Source: Topomyia yanbarensis (Eukaryota; Arthropoda; Insecta; Diptera; Culicidae). From it: 64,000 nucleotides of DNA. A program made the translations under genes and the position numbers. The notes under the pieces are model-generated. The model made no database searches. It was given only the letters and a program-made list of their open reading frames with translations, and was not told the origin of the DNA. This document shows, piece by piece, positions 20,480-32,431 of the stretch (position 1 is its first letter; every line of letters starts with the position of its first letter). The DNA is taken from NCBI RefSeq assembly GCF_030247195.1, contig NW_026683366.1, positions 1 through 64,000 on the forward strand, in the 5' to 3' direction.

Positions 20480-21470
20480 TTTTTAATGTGTCACTTCAGC
20501 AGCAAAAATTTCCCGTTGTCAGTCATGTTTCCGGTACACAAGAAAGGTGACAAAAGTAACATCGGAAACCACCGGGGAATCATTTCGCACTCAAAAAATT
20601 TCGAATCGCTTATCAACGAGGTGTTGTTTTCTGCTAGTAAACATTACATAAGCACTTGTACTCTGGTCTATCGGTTGAGACGAATCTAGTGAAGCTATCA
20701 CATCGTTTTGCATAGAAAAAATATTCAAGAAACTCCAGGCGGACACGTTTAACACTGATCTTAAGGCCGATTTCGACACAGTTAACCACGAGATACTGCT
20801 AGCAAAGCTTGATAAACTAGGATGTACCACGAGATTCTGCCAGGCCGTCGTGCAAATTGGTGACAACGTGTCGGAAATCTTTTTTTAATAATTTCGGAGT
20901 ACCTCATGGTAGTACACTTGGTCCGTTACTATTTTCATTATTCGTAAATGATGCGGTTTTCATTCTAATACGTGGAGGGAAACTTTTTCGCTGATGACTT
21001 GAAAATATTTCTTGTCATAAGGAATGAAGCCGATCGCCGTGAGTGAGTGTCTCATCGATACATTTTTCAACTGATGTCAAAAAATATGTTGATTCTTAGT
21101 GTTTCGAAATGTTTTGTCATTAGTTTTCATCGTACAAATGGCATGCTTAATTTCAACTACAATATTGCTGGAACTCAGTTACAACGCGTTGACCATGTAA
21201 AGGACCTAAGCGTTATTCTTGATGACAAAGCGATACGATTGCAGGGTTTCATGTTTTAAATTTCCAGCCAATTCCGAGATCCTTTGTGTTTCAAGGCTTA
21301 TATTGCTCACTTGTGCGCTCGTAGTTGGAATTTGCAAACATTGTCTGGTGCCCTTATCATGCAACGTGGAGTTAAAGGATTCAAACTGTCCACCGCAAAT
21401 TTATACGATATGCTTTACGTCAATTGCCCTCAATGACCCGTGAACTTGCCACCATATGAAAACCGTTGCA
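20480..21470 (+). pseudogene. Decayed CR1/L2-like reverse transcriptase
   Basis: Broken frames follow the order of the RT at 4406-6901: MFPVHKKGDKSNIGNHRGI near 20525, TVNHEILLAKLDKLG near 20780, a degraded PHGSTLGPLLFSLFVND near 20903, and LNFNYNIAG-QLQRVDHVKDL near 21147. Several stops and frameshifts interrupt it and the FADD region is destroyed. It is a 5'-truncated, inactive plus-strand copy. Confidence 0.75.
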
Positions 21471-21539
21471 GGTTATTGCATTCTTTGCAAGAGCGCAGAC
21501 TCACTTCCCACACACTCAATTGCATCTTCCTAGCTCGGC

Positions 21540-22380
21540 AAATAATTTAGCTGAGATATGTCGGTAATACCAAAAATTGCTGACATTTCAGTGTTTTCTG
21601 AACATTTCCGAAAATCGTTAGTTAATTTTACCGAACGATCGTCATCTAAAGCGTTTTAACGAGAATTCGGAAACTAAAATACCGAGAACACCAGCAATTT
21701 TGTCAAGAACCGAGGTCAGCATACCTCATTGCCGTAAAACGGTATACTGGTTGGCATTCATTAGATCCGCCATATTTTTTTCGTTTCACACGCGGCGTAA
21801 GAGTTCTTGAAAGTGTGTTTAAAAATTAACAGTTCAAAGATGGACTGTGCATGCTATACAGCACTTGGAAATCGAGGAGGAGTCAATAAAGAGTCGTATT
21901 CTCCAATTATTGAGTAAGTTAACATATCAATACTATCTTAATTTTTAGATATCCAGTGAAACTGACAGCTGCAAAGATAGCATAACCCTGTCGTTAAAGG
22001 AGGAGAGAGACTCGAGAGCGACAGAAATGCTTCGTATCGTGGTATCAGTTCAACGATGATTTAATTGATGCTTTGAGTTCTCAATAAAAAAACTAACAGT
22101 GGAAATAAAAAGTGCTCGATGTTATTTTATGATTTTAAAGAAAAATATTCAATAGCCAAACATAGTAAACATTTTCTTTTTAGATTTACCGTAAATATCA
22201 GTTGAAATTAAACTGAGCCTTCGGCAAAGTTTGACAGTTCTGAGTAAAATCCAATTACCGAGATTTCAGTTATTTAGATGTGAGTGTTCATTTACCGAGA
22301 CTATTGCTGAACAGTCGGCTGTTTGATTCTCAGCATTTTGTTTTGCTGACTTCGGCAAAAAAATTAAGTGTGCAGGCCAT
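21540..22380. repeat. Possible decayed inverted-repeat element
   Basis: Motifs CTCGGCAAATAATTTAGCTGAG and TCGGTAATACC near 21534-21575 are loosely mirrored by ATTACCGAGATTTCAG and GCTGACTTCGGCAAAAAAATT near 22253-22370. Many CGGTAA/CCGA-type motifs recur between. Arms are too degenerate to define ends. No coding evidence. Confidence 0.35.
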
Positions 22381-23426
22381 TTTCATAGTAAAGCTTATGT
22401 TGACTGAGTACGATGTACCCGTTCTTCTTGGACAAATCAACCTCTACGCTTTAACCCGAGTTCTTCGCCCTCGGACATAGCTACACATCGAAATGTGAAA
22501 CACTCACTATGCTGCCAATAGACCGATTATAGTGATGGTTCGTCGCTTCCATGAGTTTACCGAGCACTTCGACTTCGATACGAATCATCACCGTTTGCTG
22601 TTAGGTTAATTATTTTTAGTTGAGTTTTTAGTTGAGAAATGTTGCCACATCTGCTATAATGTATTGTAATGTACTGAGAACAAGAGCTTGAAAAAATTGA
22701 CATCCCTGTGTGAACTTAAAAAAAATCAAAATTCAATTGATGCCCGCCACGATGGATGATAAGTTTGGTTCGATCCCCTCGTCATTCGTTCTCCCGACAC
22801 AGTGCATTAAGGTTTGGACATGTTCGGTTTCAGAAGCAAACTGAATTTTGTTTCCATTCTACCTATGAGAGGGATTTTTGAGCAAAAGTGCACCAGATAT
22901 ATATTACGCAGTTCACTTATGCTCGAAAATGATAAAACGGTACTACTAGCGATAATACTAATTTAGTATTCTGTATCTACTTTTTGAATTTTCAGGACGA
23001 GTAGTCTGCAAAAGTTTTAGAGCCTCAAAAAAACTACAAAAACTTCCTTCAATCAAAAGTTTCATCTCACCATTTTCACCCTAATATAACTATACAAATA
23101 TGTTCTGAATTGAAACCATAAAATATTTATCTTTTCTTTAGATTATTGTTGTTTCATTGCAGTTCAAGAATGACTGCATTATTTTAATTAGGAAAAATAA
23201 GACAATCGGTATACTATAAATACCATAATTTTGGAGTACATCCGAAAACAATCAGTCCAGATTAATATAAATATTACGTGGAAAAATCTCTCTATCAAAA
23301 TAACTAACATTTTTTATAGATTTAATAAACCATCATATGCTTTAATACGTTAAACATTACCTATACATTTAACAAAGTGCCTTATACATTTCAAAACAAA
23401 TTGCACTCAAAGCGGCTTCAAATCAT
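22381..23426. other. No feature recognised
   Basis: AT-rich sequence with no supportable frame, terminal repeat or array. Confidence 0.4.
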
Positions 23427-24855
23427 TTCTCCTTAGTGCAGAAAATTTAGCTGAAAACTATTTTTTCTCCACTAAGAAAAAATTATTTAAAACCACATTT
23501 GCGCGTTAAGGTCATAAAACCTATAACCTTCTTCTCATCCGTTAAGTAGGTAGAGCATCAACAATTCCCGTCTACCCTATCTTTTATCCTTCTCCGGGAA
23601 CGATGGTGATGGGGGCGGCCGGAAATGATGGCTATCATGCTATTGAAGTTTTAATATGGGTCGGGTTGGTATGAATTCTTACTTAGGGGCCGTGCATAAA
23701 TGACGTAGCTTTTTTCGGCGATTTTCGACTCCTTGCTCCCCCATCGTAGCATTTGGTCACAAAATTCTTACCTCCCACTTGCAAATAACGTAGCATTTCC
23801 AACCTCCCCCCCCCCTCCAACGCGGCCAGAGGGTAAAAAAAATTAAACATGTTTTACAATTCTTTCAAATATTTCTCCTTACAAAATGTTTAACTGCTTT
23901 TATCATCATTTTCATTATAACAACAAACTACGTCCAAAATAAACACATTTCATGACCAATATAGTATTGATAGTTTGTTTTGAATTTTATATATCATGAA
24001 GCATGAAGAGAAGTACTCTCAGTTCACAACCATGCAGCTGTCAATGATTCTAAGAAGCATACGTTCAACTAAATTACTGTATTTTGTTTGGTTGAACCTA
24101 AGACAAAATTTAATTTAGCTAACAAACCAAGTCTACCAGTTAGCAAAATTAGCTAACTAATGTAACATATCCCCATAAAAAAACCTTTTTGTTTTTTTTG
24201 CTAGCTTGCATGAAAAGTAACTTGTGTGAATTTAAATTTATTTCTCTTAGGAATGGAGGAACATTATATTGTTTTATCTAATAAATGGGTTTTAAAGCCC
24301 ACCAAAAACAACTTAATGCTACGTCGCACAACTTCTGACCGTACCCTCCCCCTCGTCACACTTCATCACAAGTTTGGTATACCCTCCCTACCCCCAAAAA
24401 TTCTACATCATTTATGCATGACCCCTTACCACATGATGAAGTCAATGTGCAATCCGCCAAAATCATCGTCACAACGCAACGCAACGCGTATCGACTTCGT
24501 CTCATCAGAATACGACACTAACTTAACGACGGGACTAAGCTAGCGTTGAATTGAATTGACTTTTGTTTCTGAGCAAACCTCTAGTTCCGTGTGATGTCCC
24601 GTAAGAAGGTTTGCTAAAAAACACAAACCATGTTTAGGTTTTTTTGGAGCTAACGTCATTCCGGCGCAAGCTTAGTTCTGTCACTAAGTTAGTTTCGGAT
24701 TCTGATGAGACGAAGTCGAACCGCAAATTCTATAACTAATTTAGTTATAGGTTTTGTGCCCTTAACGCGCAAGTGTGGTTTTAATAAATTTTTTTCCTTA
24801 GTGGAGAAAAATAATGTTTACCTAAATTTTTTCCACTAAGGAGAAAATAATAAAG
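23427..24855. mobile_element. Fold-back element split by a later insertion
   Basis: Outer arms 23427-23535 and 24740-24855 are inverted copies sharing CTCCTTAGTG, TTTTTCTCCACTAAG, AAAACCACA, TGCGCGTTAAGG and AAAACCTATAAC. Inner arms 24487-24545 and 24663-24724 share CGACTTCGTCTCATCAGAAT and the CTAACTTA-GAC-G-ACTAAGC block, inverted. The left half is interrupted by the TTA-flanked element at 23686-24425. No transposase frame. Confidence 0.65.
23686..24425. mobile_element. 740-bp PIF/Harbinger-like TIR element
   Basis: The left end is GGGGCCGTGCATAAATGACG and the right end read inward is GGGGTCATGCATAAATGATG. TTA flanks both sides (23683-23685, 24426-24428). TWA duplication with GGGG ends fits PIF/Harbinger. 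The interior has only short frames, so it is non-autonomous. It lies inside the older fold-back element 23427-24855. Confidence 0.8.
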
Positions 24856-24859
24856 TGAT

Positions 24860-25379
24860 TTACAATACCCGTAATCTTTATACCGGTAATCTTAAGCTCG
24901 ATTTAGCCGGTTTGTAAACCGAAATCTTCAGCAACAAACATAAGCCAGTACAAACATTCCCGATTTGAACTGTCAACATATTGGCAGGTATTTCCCACCA
25001 TCTAGACTATCCTAAAAGGAAAACTTTTTAAAGGCATTTCACGAGTTAACCCTTTACCACTAACTGCGAGAAACGTGATTTGGGGTTAATCCAATCGTCC
25101 TCGAGAGGGAGCATTGTCCACTTTCAAGCCGAGATTACGTCCCTCGCCCGAGTAAGCCAATTCGTCGTTCCGGTTAGTTCGTAATCATTCCACTCACGTC
25201 CAAACGACATAATGCGAAACAAAATTTTTGAATATCCTCGTTCTTTTTTTTGCCTACTCCTGACGAAAAAAAAAGTAAAGGGGTAAAAGATCCTTTGGTT
25301 GTGATAATGGTTAGCTAGATTATATATGTTTGCAATATTAACGTCAGCCTTTTCCTCTCGGAAGTCATTCAAAGTGGTT
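24860..25379. other. No feature recognised
   Basis: Mixed sequence including GTTAACCCTTTACCACTAACTGCG near 25046. The minus-strand frame 25372-25124 shows no known domain. Confidence 0.35.
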
Positions 25380-27340
25380 TAGGTCACAGTTTGTAAAGCG
25401 GGGACGTTCAAAATTCGCCAAACGAACTTTCCGACGATATTCACAGTGTTACTCAAAACGGCAAAGCGCCTACATCTATTCGATCACCTCTAGCCACCGA
25501 ATATGACTGCAGTAATAAAACCATGACGAACATTCCATTTCACTGGCGCACTGGTCCGATTCGTCCGTAAAAGAGTATGACATTTTGCTGATGCCGGCGT
25601 TAAATGGTCACTTAGAACGGGTGGCGCTTGGTCAAGCAGAAGTTAACCAACGAAAAAAAAACAGCTCCCTCTCTGTCTCTCTAAACCAAAGCCGCCGCCG
25701 ATTCGGTTGCGTCTTTGTGGGCGGTGGTCCTTTACGATGCGGGTCAAAATTCGGGGCACCATTCGCCCATTCTGTTGCCGCTGCGGGCCTGCCTTTCGGT
25801 CCCGGTTTATTTCTGGAACGGGTCCCGACTTTCTCCGTGAGTTTCTGACGTGAATAAAAGCGTTGATGGGGCCGCTATTTTCCGAATACGGCTTTGACGC
25901 ACACACCCGGTCCAACGTCCAAAAGAGAAGTTTTCTGCTTTTCCGGCTGATGTCCATTTTTTTGCTTTCTTCCGTTTATTATTTCATACTCCATTCTGGT
26001 TGGCTCGATTATGAACCAGATACCAGGATGATTGTGATGATGATGATGAAAATTTTACTGCTGCTCGTTCCGGTTGAGAATGCTGGTTGAATTGCTAAAA
26101 AGGTTGACAGCTAGCAAGGCAAGGCGTGGCGATAAGGCTTGTCGATTTCAATTTTCGCCTCCAGATAGTTTGTTGGTCCGGGTGCATAAAAGGGTCTGCC
26201 GGAGAGCCATTTTCCGGCGTGTTCAGTTAATCGGAGATTGTGGAAACTTTGCTATAGGAGTGGGCTTCGGTTGAGGCGTTCGTTGTCGAGGGTAATGAAT
26301 TGTTATACGAACAAAACTGTCCATTCGACAAGAACAGTTGTAGGTGGGTTGAGAGGCGAATAACGAGCCATATCCGGATTCGATGAATGATTTGGCATGA
26401 AAGTTTTTGGAACTTTTACGCCGTCTAACAACATCACCATTCATGAGTTCAGCTCAGAGGGATGACTGGCTTTGAACTGATTACAAGATTAACTGCGCAA
26501 ACACAGATTAGTGGGTTCGAGAACATGCTCAATCGAATCACGATTAAGGATACTCTTATATTGAGAATTCTCTTTTAAAATGACTAACAGGCTTTTGAAT
26601 TTAGTCACTCTCGTCTCGCACCTACTACAACCTTCAATACCGATATTTTACGTTACAAGGAAATTTGCAACAGAATTATTTATTCACTCGTGATTTAACA
26701 TCTTCGTCTTCGGTTATCCCATTCCTGACCACCAACCACAAAGTGCTCAAACCGAAGTAATTTAAACCGCCATGATCCGCAAGCAAAGTAAACAATCAAC
26801 GCATCCATCGCCGCCGAGAAGAACGCTGGCAAAGATGGTTTGGTACTAAACCATGCGAAGATACATTCCCCTACCTTCCCCCCATGAGTGTGGGCTAACG
26901 CTTCATCAGAGCAGTCGAGCAGGCGAAAAGCGGAACTGTTTACGTGCTTACGCTTTCGAGAGGGAAGTTCTTAAGCTCATTTTCGAAAATCCACTAATTA
27001 ATTTCGGCTTCCTCCGGTACCGGTGCCACTGTGCTGCCAACTGTCAAAGGTGCCGAGGGCGATGAGGTTTCCAGCAGGAGATATATAGCACACAACGAAG
27101 CATCATCTTGGCCGGGTCTTATCTCCTATCGAGCTAAGGAAGTAAGGAAGGTAAAGAACTCGACTCGTTTAGTACTTAAAACGGACCATTTTTCGCTGTT
27201 TGTCTTCCTGGTTGGAGAGGGAGAAGGTCTTCTGGCTGACAGTAGCCGTAGTGGGAGGCTGTACGGAAGCCACCGGGTGGTAAAGTTTTCCACTTTCGCT
27301 CTATGGGTGTGCGTGTATGAGTGCGTATAAAGTGAAAACT
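25380..27340. other. GC-richer, repeat-poor stretch without a recognised gene
   Basis: Base composition is visibly richer in G and C than the surroundings, and I see no TIRs or retroelement motifs. Several short overlapping frames (for example 25585-25848, 26074-26274, 27031-27330) carry no recognisable domain. It could be unique host sequence such as a promoter region or non-coding exon, but nothing here proves that. Confidence 0.35.
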
Positions 27341-28187
27341 TTTAAAATTTTAATCTTGCTTATGTTAGGGATTACCGCTAACTGCCAACGGCAGCTCAAA
27401 ACAGCACAACTTTGTACAGGTCGTAACAGTCACTTAAAAATAATAATTAAATTTATACACAATGGAACGGAGCGACTGTTGCGGGGGAGGTCTAGGAGGT
27501 GAAGCTCATTTGTCTGATGGTGATATCCTGTACATTTTAGTAAGCCCTAGAAATAGGCTGTTTGAAACAACGCAAACATGATTTAAATAAGTTGATTTTG
27601 TGAAGCGGGGCCCTGTTCCGTGAAAGCAGAGTAACTGACTCCAAAACAATAACATGTTTATTTTAGTAACATCAACAAAAACCATATCTGTTCATTACAT
27701 GGCCTATGGTTATTCGGCGAACTAATTCCAGTCTCGGATGTTCAGCCATCAGTGGAAATCGAACAGATAACCTATTTAAATCAGTATCTAATTATTAAAT
27801 CATTTATAGATGTATAAAGTTGGATTTTTGTGTTTTTAATCCATCTCGTCAGTTACTATCACCAACTTGAGCCCAAGTTAGATGATGTATCTAAGCTAGT
27901 ACCCAAATTAGCTCTAGTTAGACACTATAACCAAAGAGTCACCGCCTAAAGCAACTGACAAGTTCCGAGTGATGTCCAAGGAAGCAAAGCCAGATGCCCT
28001 GGTTGGCTGGCGAGAAAGCGAAAAAGAACGAGCTTTTGATTAAGGAACCAAACACCTGTCACTATGCAGCATGTATTCCCCAAAAAGGAAAAAATAGACT
28101 AAACCAATCTGCGCGTTAAGAAGAGGTTCTCATTCAAAATTTTCAAGAATTTGGTTTTTGGAAAGATATAAATATCTACTATACACT
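27341..28187. other. No gene recognised
   Basis: AT-rich sequence. The 27840-27960 stretch has partly palindromic TTAG/CTAA motifs (TAAGCTAGTACCCAAATTAG), and TGCGCGTTAAG near 28112 recalls the arms of the 23427-24855 element. No coding frame is supported. Confidence 0.35.
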
Positions 28188-28327
28188 CAGGTTTTTTCTT
28201 TGCGCGGTATTTTTTATGCCGTTTTTACGCGGATTTTTGAATTTACGCGGTTTTCATTTACGCGGTTTTTTTTAAATTTACGCGGTTTTCATTTGTGCGG
28301 CCTGTATCCCCCGCGTAAAAAAACCTG
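28188..28327. mobile_element. 140-bp MITE with CAGGTTTTTT ends
   Basis: Left end CAGGTTTTTTCTTTGCGCGG; right end read inward CAGGTTTTTTTACGCGGGGG. The interior consists of repeated TTTACGCGGTTTTCATTT units. No coding capacity. Confidence 0.7.
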
Positions 28328-28403
28328 ATTGTATTGTGTTAAACTGGTTTTTCGATCCGCGCATAAAAAAAGTTACTACATGCCATTATTCGAAGCGGCA
28401 TCG

Positions 28404-28431
28404 CACAGTGGGGCCGGGCCGGCCAAAACCT
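28404..28431 (+). promoter_or_regulatory. 12-RSS-like transposon end
   Basis: Heptamer CACAGTG at 28404-28410 matches the canonical RSS heptamer exactly. The spacer is 12 bp (28411-28422, GGGCCGGGCCGG). The following CCAAAACCT (28423-28431) matches the canonical nonamer ACAAAAACC at 6 of 9 positions. If functional it would be the transposase binding and cleavage site. Confidence 0.5.
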
Positions 28432-30166
28432 CCAAAATTTATTGTCGATTTTCACACCTTTTATATTTTTTTCTAAATGTACATTACCTAAAGCTGTATT
28501 CGCCAAATTTTTGAGTCAATCGATTGAAAAATATAAGTGCTACATTTTTTTGAACCGTATAAGGTCTTGAAAATCTGCAAGAATTTGAGTGACAAAAAGG
28601 TTTTGTTCATTCTAATTCATCTCGCTTTAATAGGTACTACCACGTTAATTTAACAACACATATAGGCGTTTCTAATAGAAAATCATCTCAGGAATTCAAT
28701 GGAGTATTTAGATTTGAGAAATAATGAGTATTTAAAAAGTTACCAATAAAATCATTATAACTGTTGTTTAACGCGGACTTATTTACATTCACAGTGTCAT
28801 CTCTTTATCGGTAAAACCGTGTTGAAGGATCTCACCTAGTACAACTGACGTACAATTTTATCTAGTTTTCAAGAATCATAGTGCCATATTGCGCCGTTTT
28901 GCGCCGAAAGTTGATATTTGGACATTTGTAAAATTAGTTTTTTCATGGAGACGCATGGTATTTTTTGATTTCTTGAAGTTTTACATTATTATTCACCGGT
29001 GGATTTCTTTTCTGAACACTGCTTGTAAATTCAAGGTTTGGGGCGATTTCCTTGATACAAATATAAGTATGCCTTAACCGTCCTGCAAATATAACTCTTG
29101 TTTCTACATTTTCACAGTTATCTGCAGTATAGAAAAATTCAAATAAATACAAGCCAACGAGGCAAACTAACTGCAACTATTATTATATCTTTCTATAAAT
29201 CCTATCTCGTTGGTAGGTATTGGTCGTTAGCTTTACTGGTGACCGATGTAAAGTAAACACGTGAGTGTGAGAAGTGTTCTTTTTTACCCGATTTTTAGTT
29301 ATTGGCAAGTAATGCAACATTTATTTTCAAGTGCAAACTCCCTATTGAATCTATCACAATCAACAATCAAATTCAAAATCTCCCTCAATAATTCACTTCC
29401 AAATTGGTGAGAGTTTCATGCAAAAACGCTCAGGCCTCTATTTCAAAGCATAAACATACAGTGCAAAGTATAGGAAGGAATATGGTAAATGTTTTCGTAC
29501 GCAAAACCAAGTCAGTACCCACAAGGAGAGATATTCATATCATAATTGGAATTGAAAATCAATGGAAAAGTATTGTACGGCTTAGCTGTAGTATGCATCG
29601 TATGATCAACTGTGAATAGAGCATAGTAGAGCATGATTTGAGATCTTCATCAAAATCAAATAAACCTGTCATCTTTTAATAGCTTTGGCGATAACTATAA
29701 ATAAATAAACCAATATAAATTTAAGGCATTCTATCAAACACCTTAAGATATGCTAACTTTTATAACTATTCTAATCGCTTCTAATCGCATACGTTTATAA
29801 ATAAGTAAAAAAAGAGATATGAAGGGATTATTTTTTCTACGGTGGTATTCAGATTGGACTGAAGATCTACAAAAAAAATTATAAAATTACATCATTTTTT
29901 ATTCACCAGATTTCGATAAATTGGAACCACCTTATCTAACTCGATACTAAGGACTACCCAAGGAAATCAAAATGTTTCTGTTCACCTACGAAGTATCTGT
30001 TTTGATAAGTTAATAAAATTCACTTTCGCGAAATTTAAAAAAAATACTTTTAGAACCACCCTTGGCTATCTAATTTTCATTTTAGCGTCCTAATTTAATC
30101 AAAATCGAGTTCAGCGCACCAAAATTACCCTTAGATGATATTTTCAGACATTTTAAACTACTTTTG

Positions 30167-30205
30167 AGGTTTTGTCCAGCTTTTGTATGGAGTGGATCCA
30201 CTGTG
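30167..30205 (-). promoter_or_regulatory. 23-RSS-like transposon end
   Basis: Read on the minus strand: heptamer CACAGTG (30205-30199), a 23-bp spacer (30198-30176) and ACAAAACCT (30175-30167), which matches the canonical nonamer ACAAAAACC at 7 of 9 positions. The string CAAAACCTC is identical to that at the left end but lies 11 bp further from the heptamer. Confidence 0.5.
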
Positions 30206-30210
30206 CATCG

Positions 30211-30865
30211 TGGCCGTCATTTCGGCTCGAGCCGCGCTCCTCCTTTTCATGGCATTATGCATGTTCCCAGAATACTTCGGGTTGCACTGTACATGTGTAC
30301 AGGTCTCGAGAACAAGGTTTGATCTGTAGAGGCATCGCGGCCTAATCGTAAGCTATCAAAAAACCACAGAAAACGGTAAAAAACCGAAAAATTTTGGTCA
30401 AAATTGTTAAAGTCACATTTTAGTCCGCCATATTGGAATCGATATGTTTAAATTTTTGATTTTGATGCATATTAACTCAAATTCGTGTTTATAAATCACA
30501 AAAATCTTTTCTTCTCGATTTTGGCTGATCTACAACTTATTTACTTAGTGAGGGTGCGGCATATTGGATCGGCCATTTTGAATTTCGAAAAACTGACATC
30601 AGATCCGAAATCAGCGATATTCAAAACCCACAATTTCAAGAATTTGTTACAAAATTATGACGTTCTACCACGAATAATTCATCTAAAGTCTCAAAACATT
30701 AAACGTGTTTATCTCAAAACATGATTTTTCAAAACTGCGCACAGTACATTCACTGATAATATAAACTCGTAAATATAGTGAAATCGATCATGCAATGCAC
30801 GAATTAATTCGTTGTTTTCTGCAACGAAGTATTTTCGTGCATTGTAGATAGTAGGTTTCGTTCAT
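30211..30865. other. No feature recognised
   Basis: Starts with a GC-richer piece (CGTGGCCGTCATTTCGGCTC) that was joined to 28381-28403 before the insertion, then AT-rich sequence. The 79-codon frame at 30485-30724 shows no known motif. Confidence 0.35.
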
Positions 30866-30869
30866 TTCA

Positions 30870-32010
30870 TGAAGAAGAATGCCTGCTTGGTGAACGAAAG
30901 CTTTCGTAAATTTTACATATTTAATGTGCACTGCACGAATATTATCGTTGATAATGACATTATTTTTCGTGAACGAAACGAAATGTTTTGTTTATTTTAA
31001 TAAGCATTTGTGTATATTACGTTGGTGGCACGAATTCATTGCGTTTATCTTTGAAAAGCTTTCGTGTATATTAGCCTCTTATTGTTTTCAGTCGATCTTT
31101 TGGGATCGATCTTTGACAACATCGGTTTTTTAATTTAAAAAAATCGATGTGGCTAAATCGATTTACGAAGAAATGACCGCTTGATGAACGAAAGTTTTCG
31201 TAAATTTTACTTATTTAGTTTACATTGCACGAATATAATCGTTGAAAACGACATTATTTTTCGTGAATGAAACGAAATGTTTTGTTTATTGTAATAAACG
31301 TTTGTGTATATTACAAACGACTTCGTTGGTCGCATTCGATCTTTTAGGATCGATGTTTGACAGCACCGATTTTTTTAATTAAAGGGACCGATCTGGCAAA
31401 TTTGATTCTCTTTCAACATGCTCATCACTATTGATAACCAGAAAGATTGTGGTGTGAAGAAATGGCAGCTTTGTGAACGTATGTTTTCGTAAATTTTATT
31501 TATTCAGTGTACATTGCACGAATGTTATCGTTGATAACGACATTATTTTTCGTGGATGAAGCGAAATGTTTCGTTTATTTTAATAAACGTATATGTATAT
31601 TACGAACGATTTTGTTGGTCGCACGAATTCATTTCGTTCATTTTAGAAAAGTTTTCGTATTTATTAGCATACTATTTTTTTCAATGGATCTTTTAGGATC
31701 GATGTTTGGCAACAACGAGTTTTTTTAAACAAAAGGATCGATCTAAAAAAAATCGATTTTTCAACTTGATTAGAAAGATTGTGGTGTGAAGAAATGGACG
31801 CTTGATGAACAAAAGTTTTCGTATATTTTACTTATTTAGTGTACATGGCACGAATGTTATTGTTGATAACGACATTATTTTTCGTGAATGAAACAAAATG
31901 ATTCGTTTATTTCAATAAATGTTTGTTTATATTACCAGCGACTTCGTTGGTCGTACGAATACATTTCGTTCATGTTAGAAAAGCTTTCGTATTTAATAGC
32001 ATATTGTTTT
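30870..32010 (+). repeat. Satellite-like tandem array, four ~290-330-bp units
   Basis: The marker GCACGAATRTTATCGTTGAT and the following GACATTATTTTTCGTG recur starting near 30933, 31227, 31516 and 31848 (spacings about 294, 289 and 332 bp). Each unit also holds GAAGAAATG-C-GCTTGATGAACG, TTTTCGTAAATTTTACTTAT, TTTCGTTCAT and TCGATCTTTTAGGATCGAT-like inverted motifs. Units differ at many positions, so it is an old array. Non-coding; short frames recur because units repeat. Confidence 0.85.
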
Positions 32011-32431
32011 GACATTGCTCCGGCAGAGAAAAACTCAAACTTCTTCATTCAAAACCAACGAGCAGTTCGCGATGGCTCAACTGAATCCGTACTGCTCCGG
32101 ATTCTGGATCAGGGAAATAGGTTCAGGAAATCTTCCTGAAACCGGCGGACACGGATACGGCTACTAAATAGTCAGACCGATACCGTCGTGATGATCAACA
32201 ATCCTCTGCCGTATAGCAACAAGGACCCCACATTGAAGCTCTTTTGACGTTGACGGTTTGACGAATTGTACTCGTAAATATTACAAAGATATTCGTATAT
32301 AGCAGCGAACAATTCGTTTGCCGAATGAAGCTGTTTCGTAATAAGCCAACGAAAGTCGTTTCGTGGTTTTCACGAAAAACTCGTAATAAAAAATAAAAGT
32401 GATTCAATAGAACTACGAACGATTCATTATA
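32011..32431. other. Array-adjacent sequence
   Basis: After the last unit comes a unique-looking piece (32011-32250), then sequence rich in TTCGTA/TACGAA motifs (32250-32420), probably derived from the same repeat. A TA-flanked element interrupts it at 32432, and TACGAAAAATTCGTA-type sequence resumes at 34040. Confidence 0.45.

Larger units (their letters stand above)
28404..30205. mobile_element. Transib-like non-autonomous element with RSS-like ends
   Basis: The element begins CACAGTGG and ends CCACTGTG, and is flanked by the direct 5-bp duplication CATCG (28399-28403, 30206-30210). A 5-bp duplication with CAC-type ends is characteristic of Transib, whose transposase is related to RAG1. 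Left end: heptamer CACAGTG, 12-bp spacer, CCAAAACCT. Right end read inward: CACAGTG, 23-bp spacer, ACAAAACCT. Outside the first 8 bp and this motif the ends do not match. The 1.8-kb interior is AT-rich with frames under 80 codons, none transposase-like, so any movement would need a protein supplied in trans. Two other elements in the window share the terminal CACAGTGG and 5-bp duplications. Confidence 0.75.

Noticed and set aside
25585..25957. Overlapping frames in the GC-richer stretch as coding exons
   Set aside because: No recognisable domain or clear splice signals; open length is explained by higher GC content.
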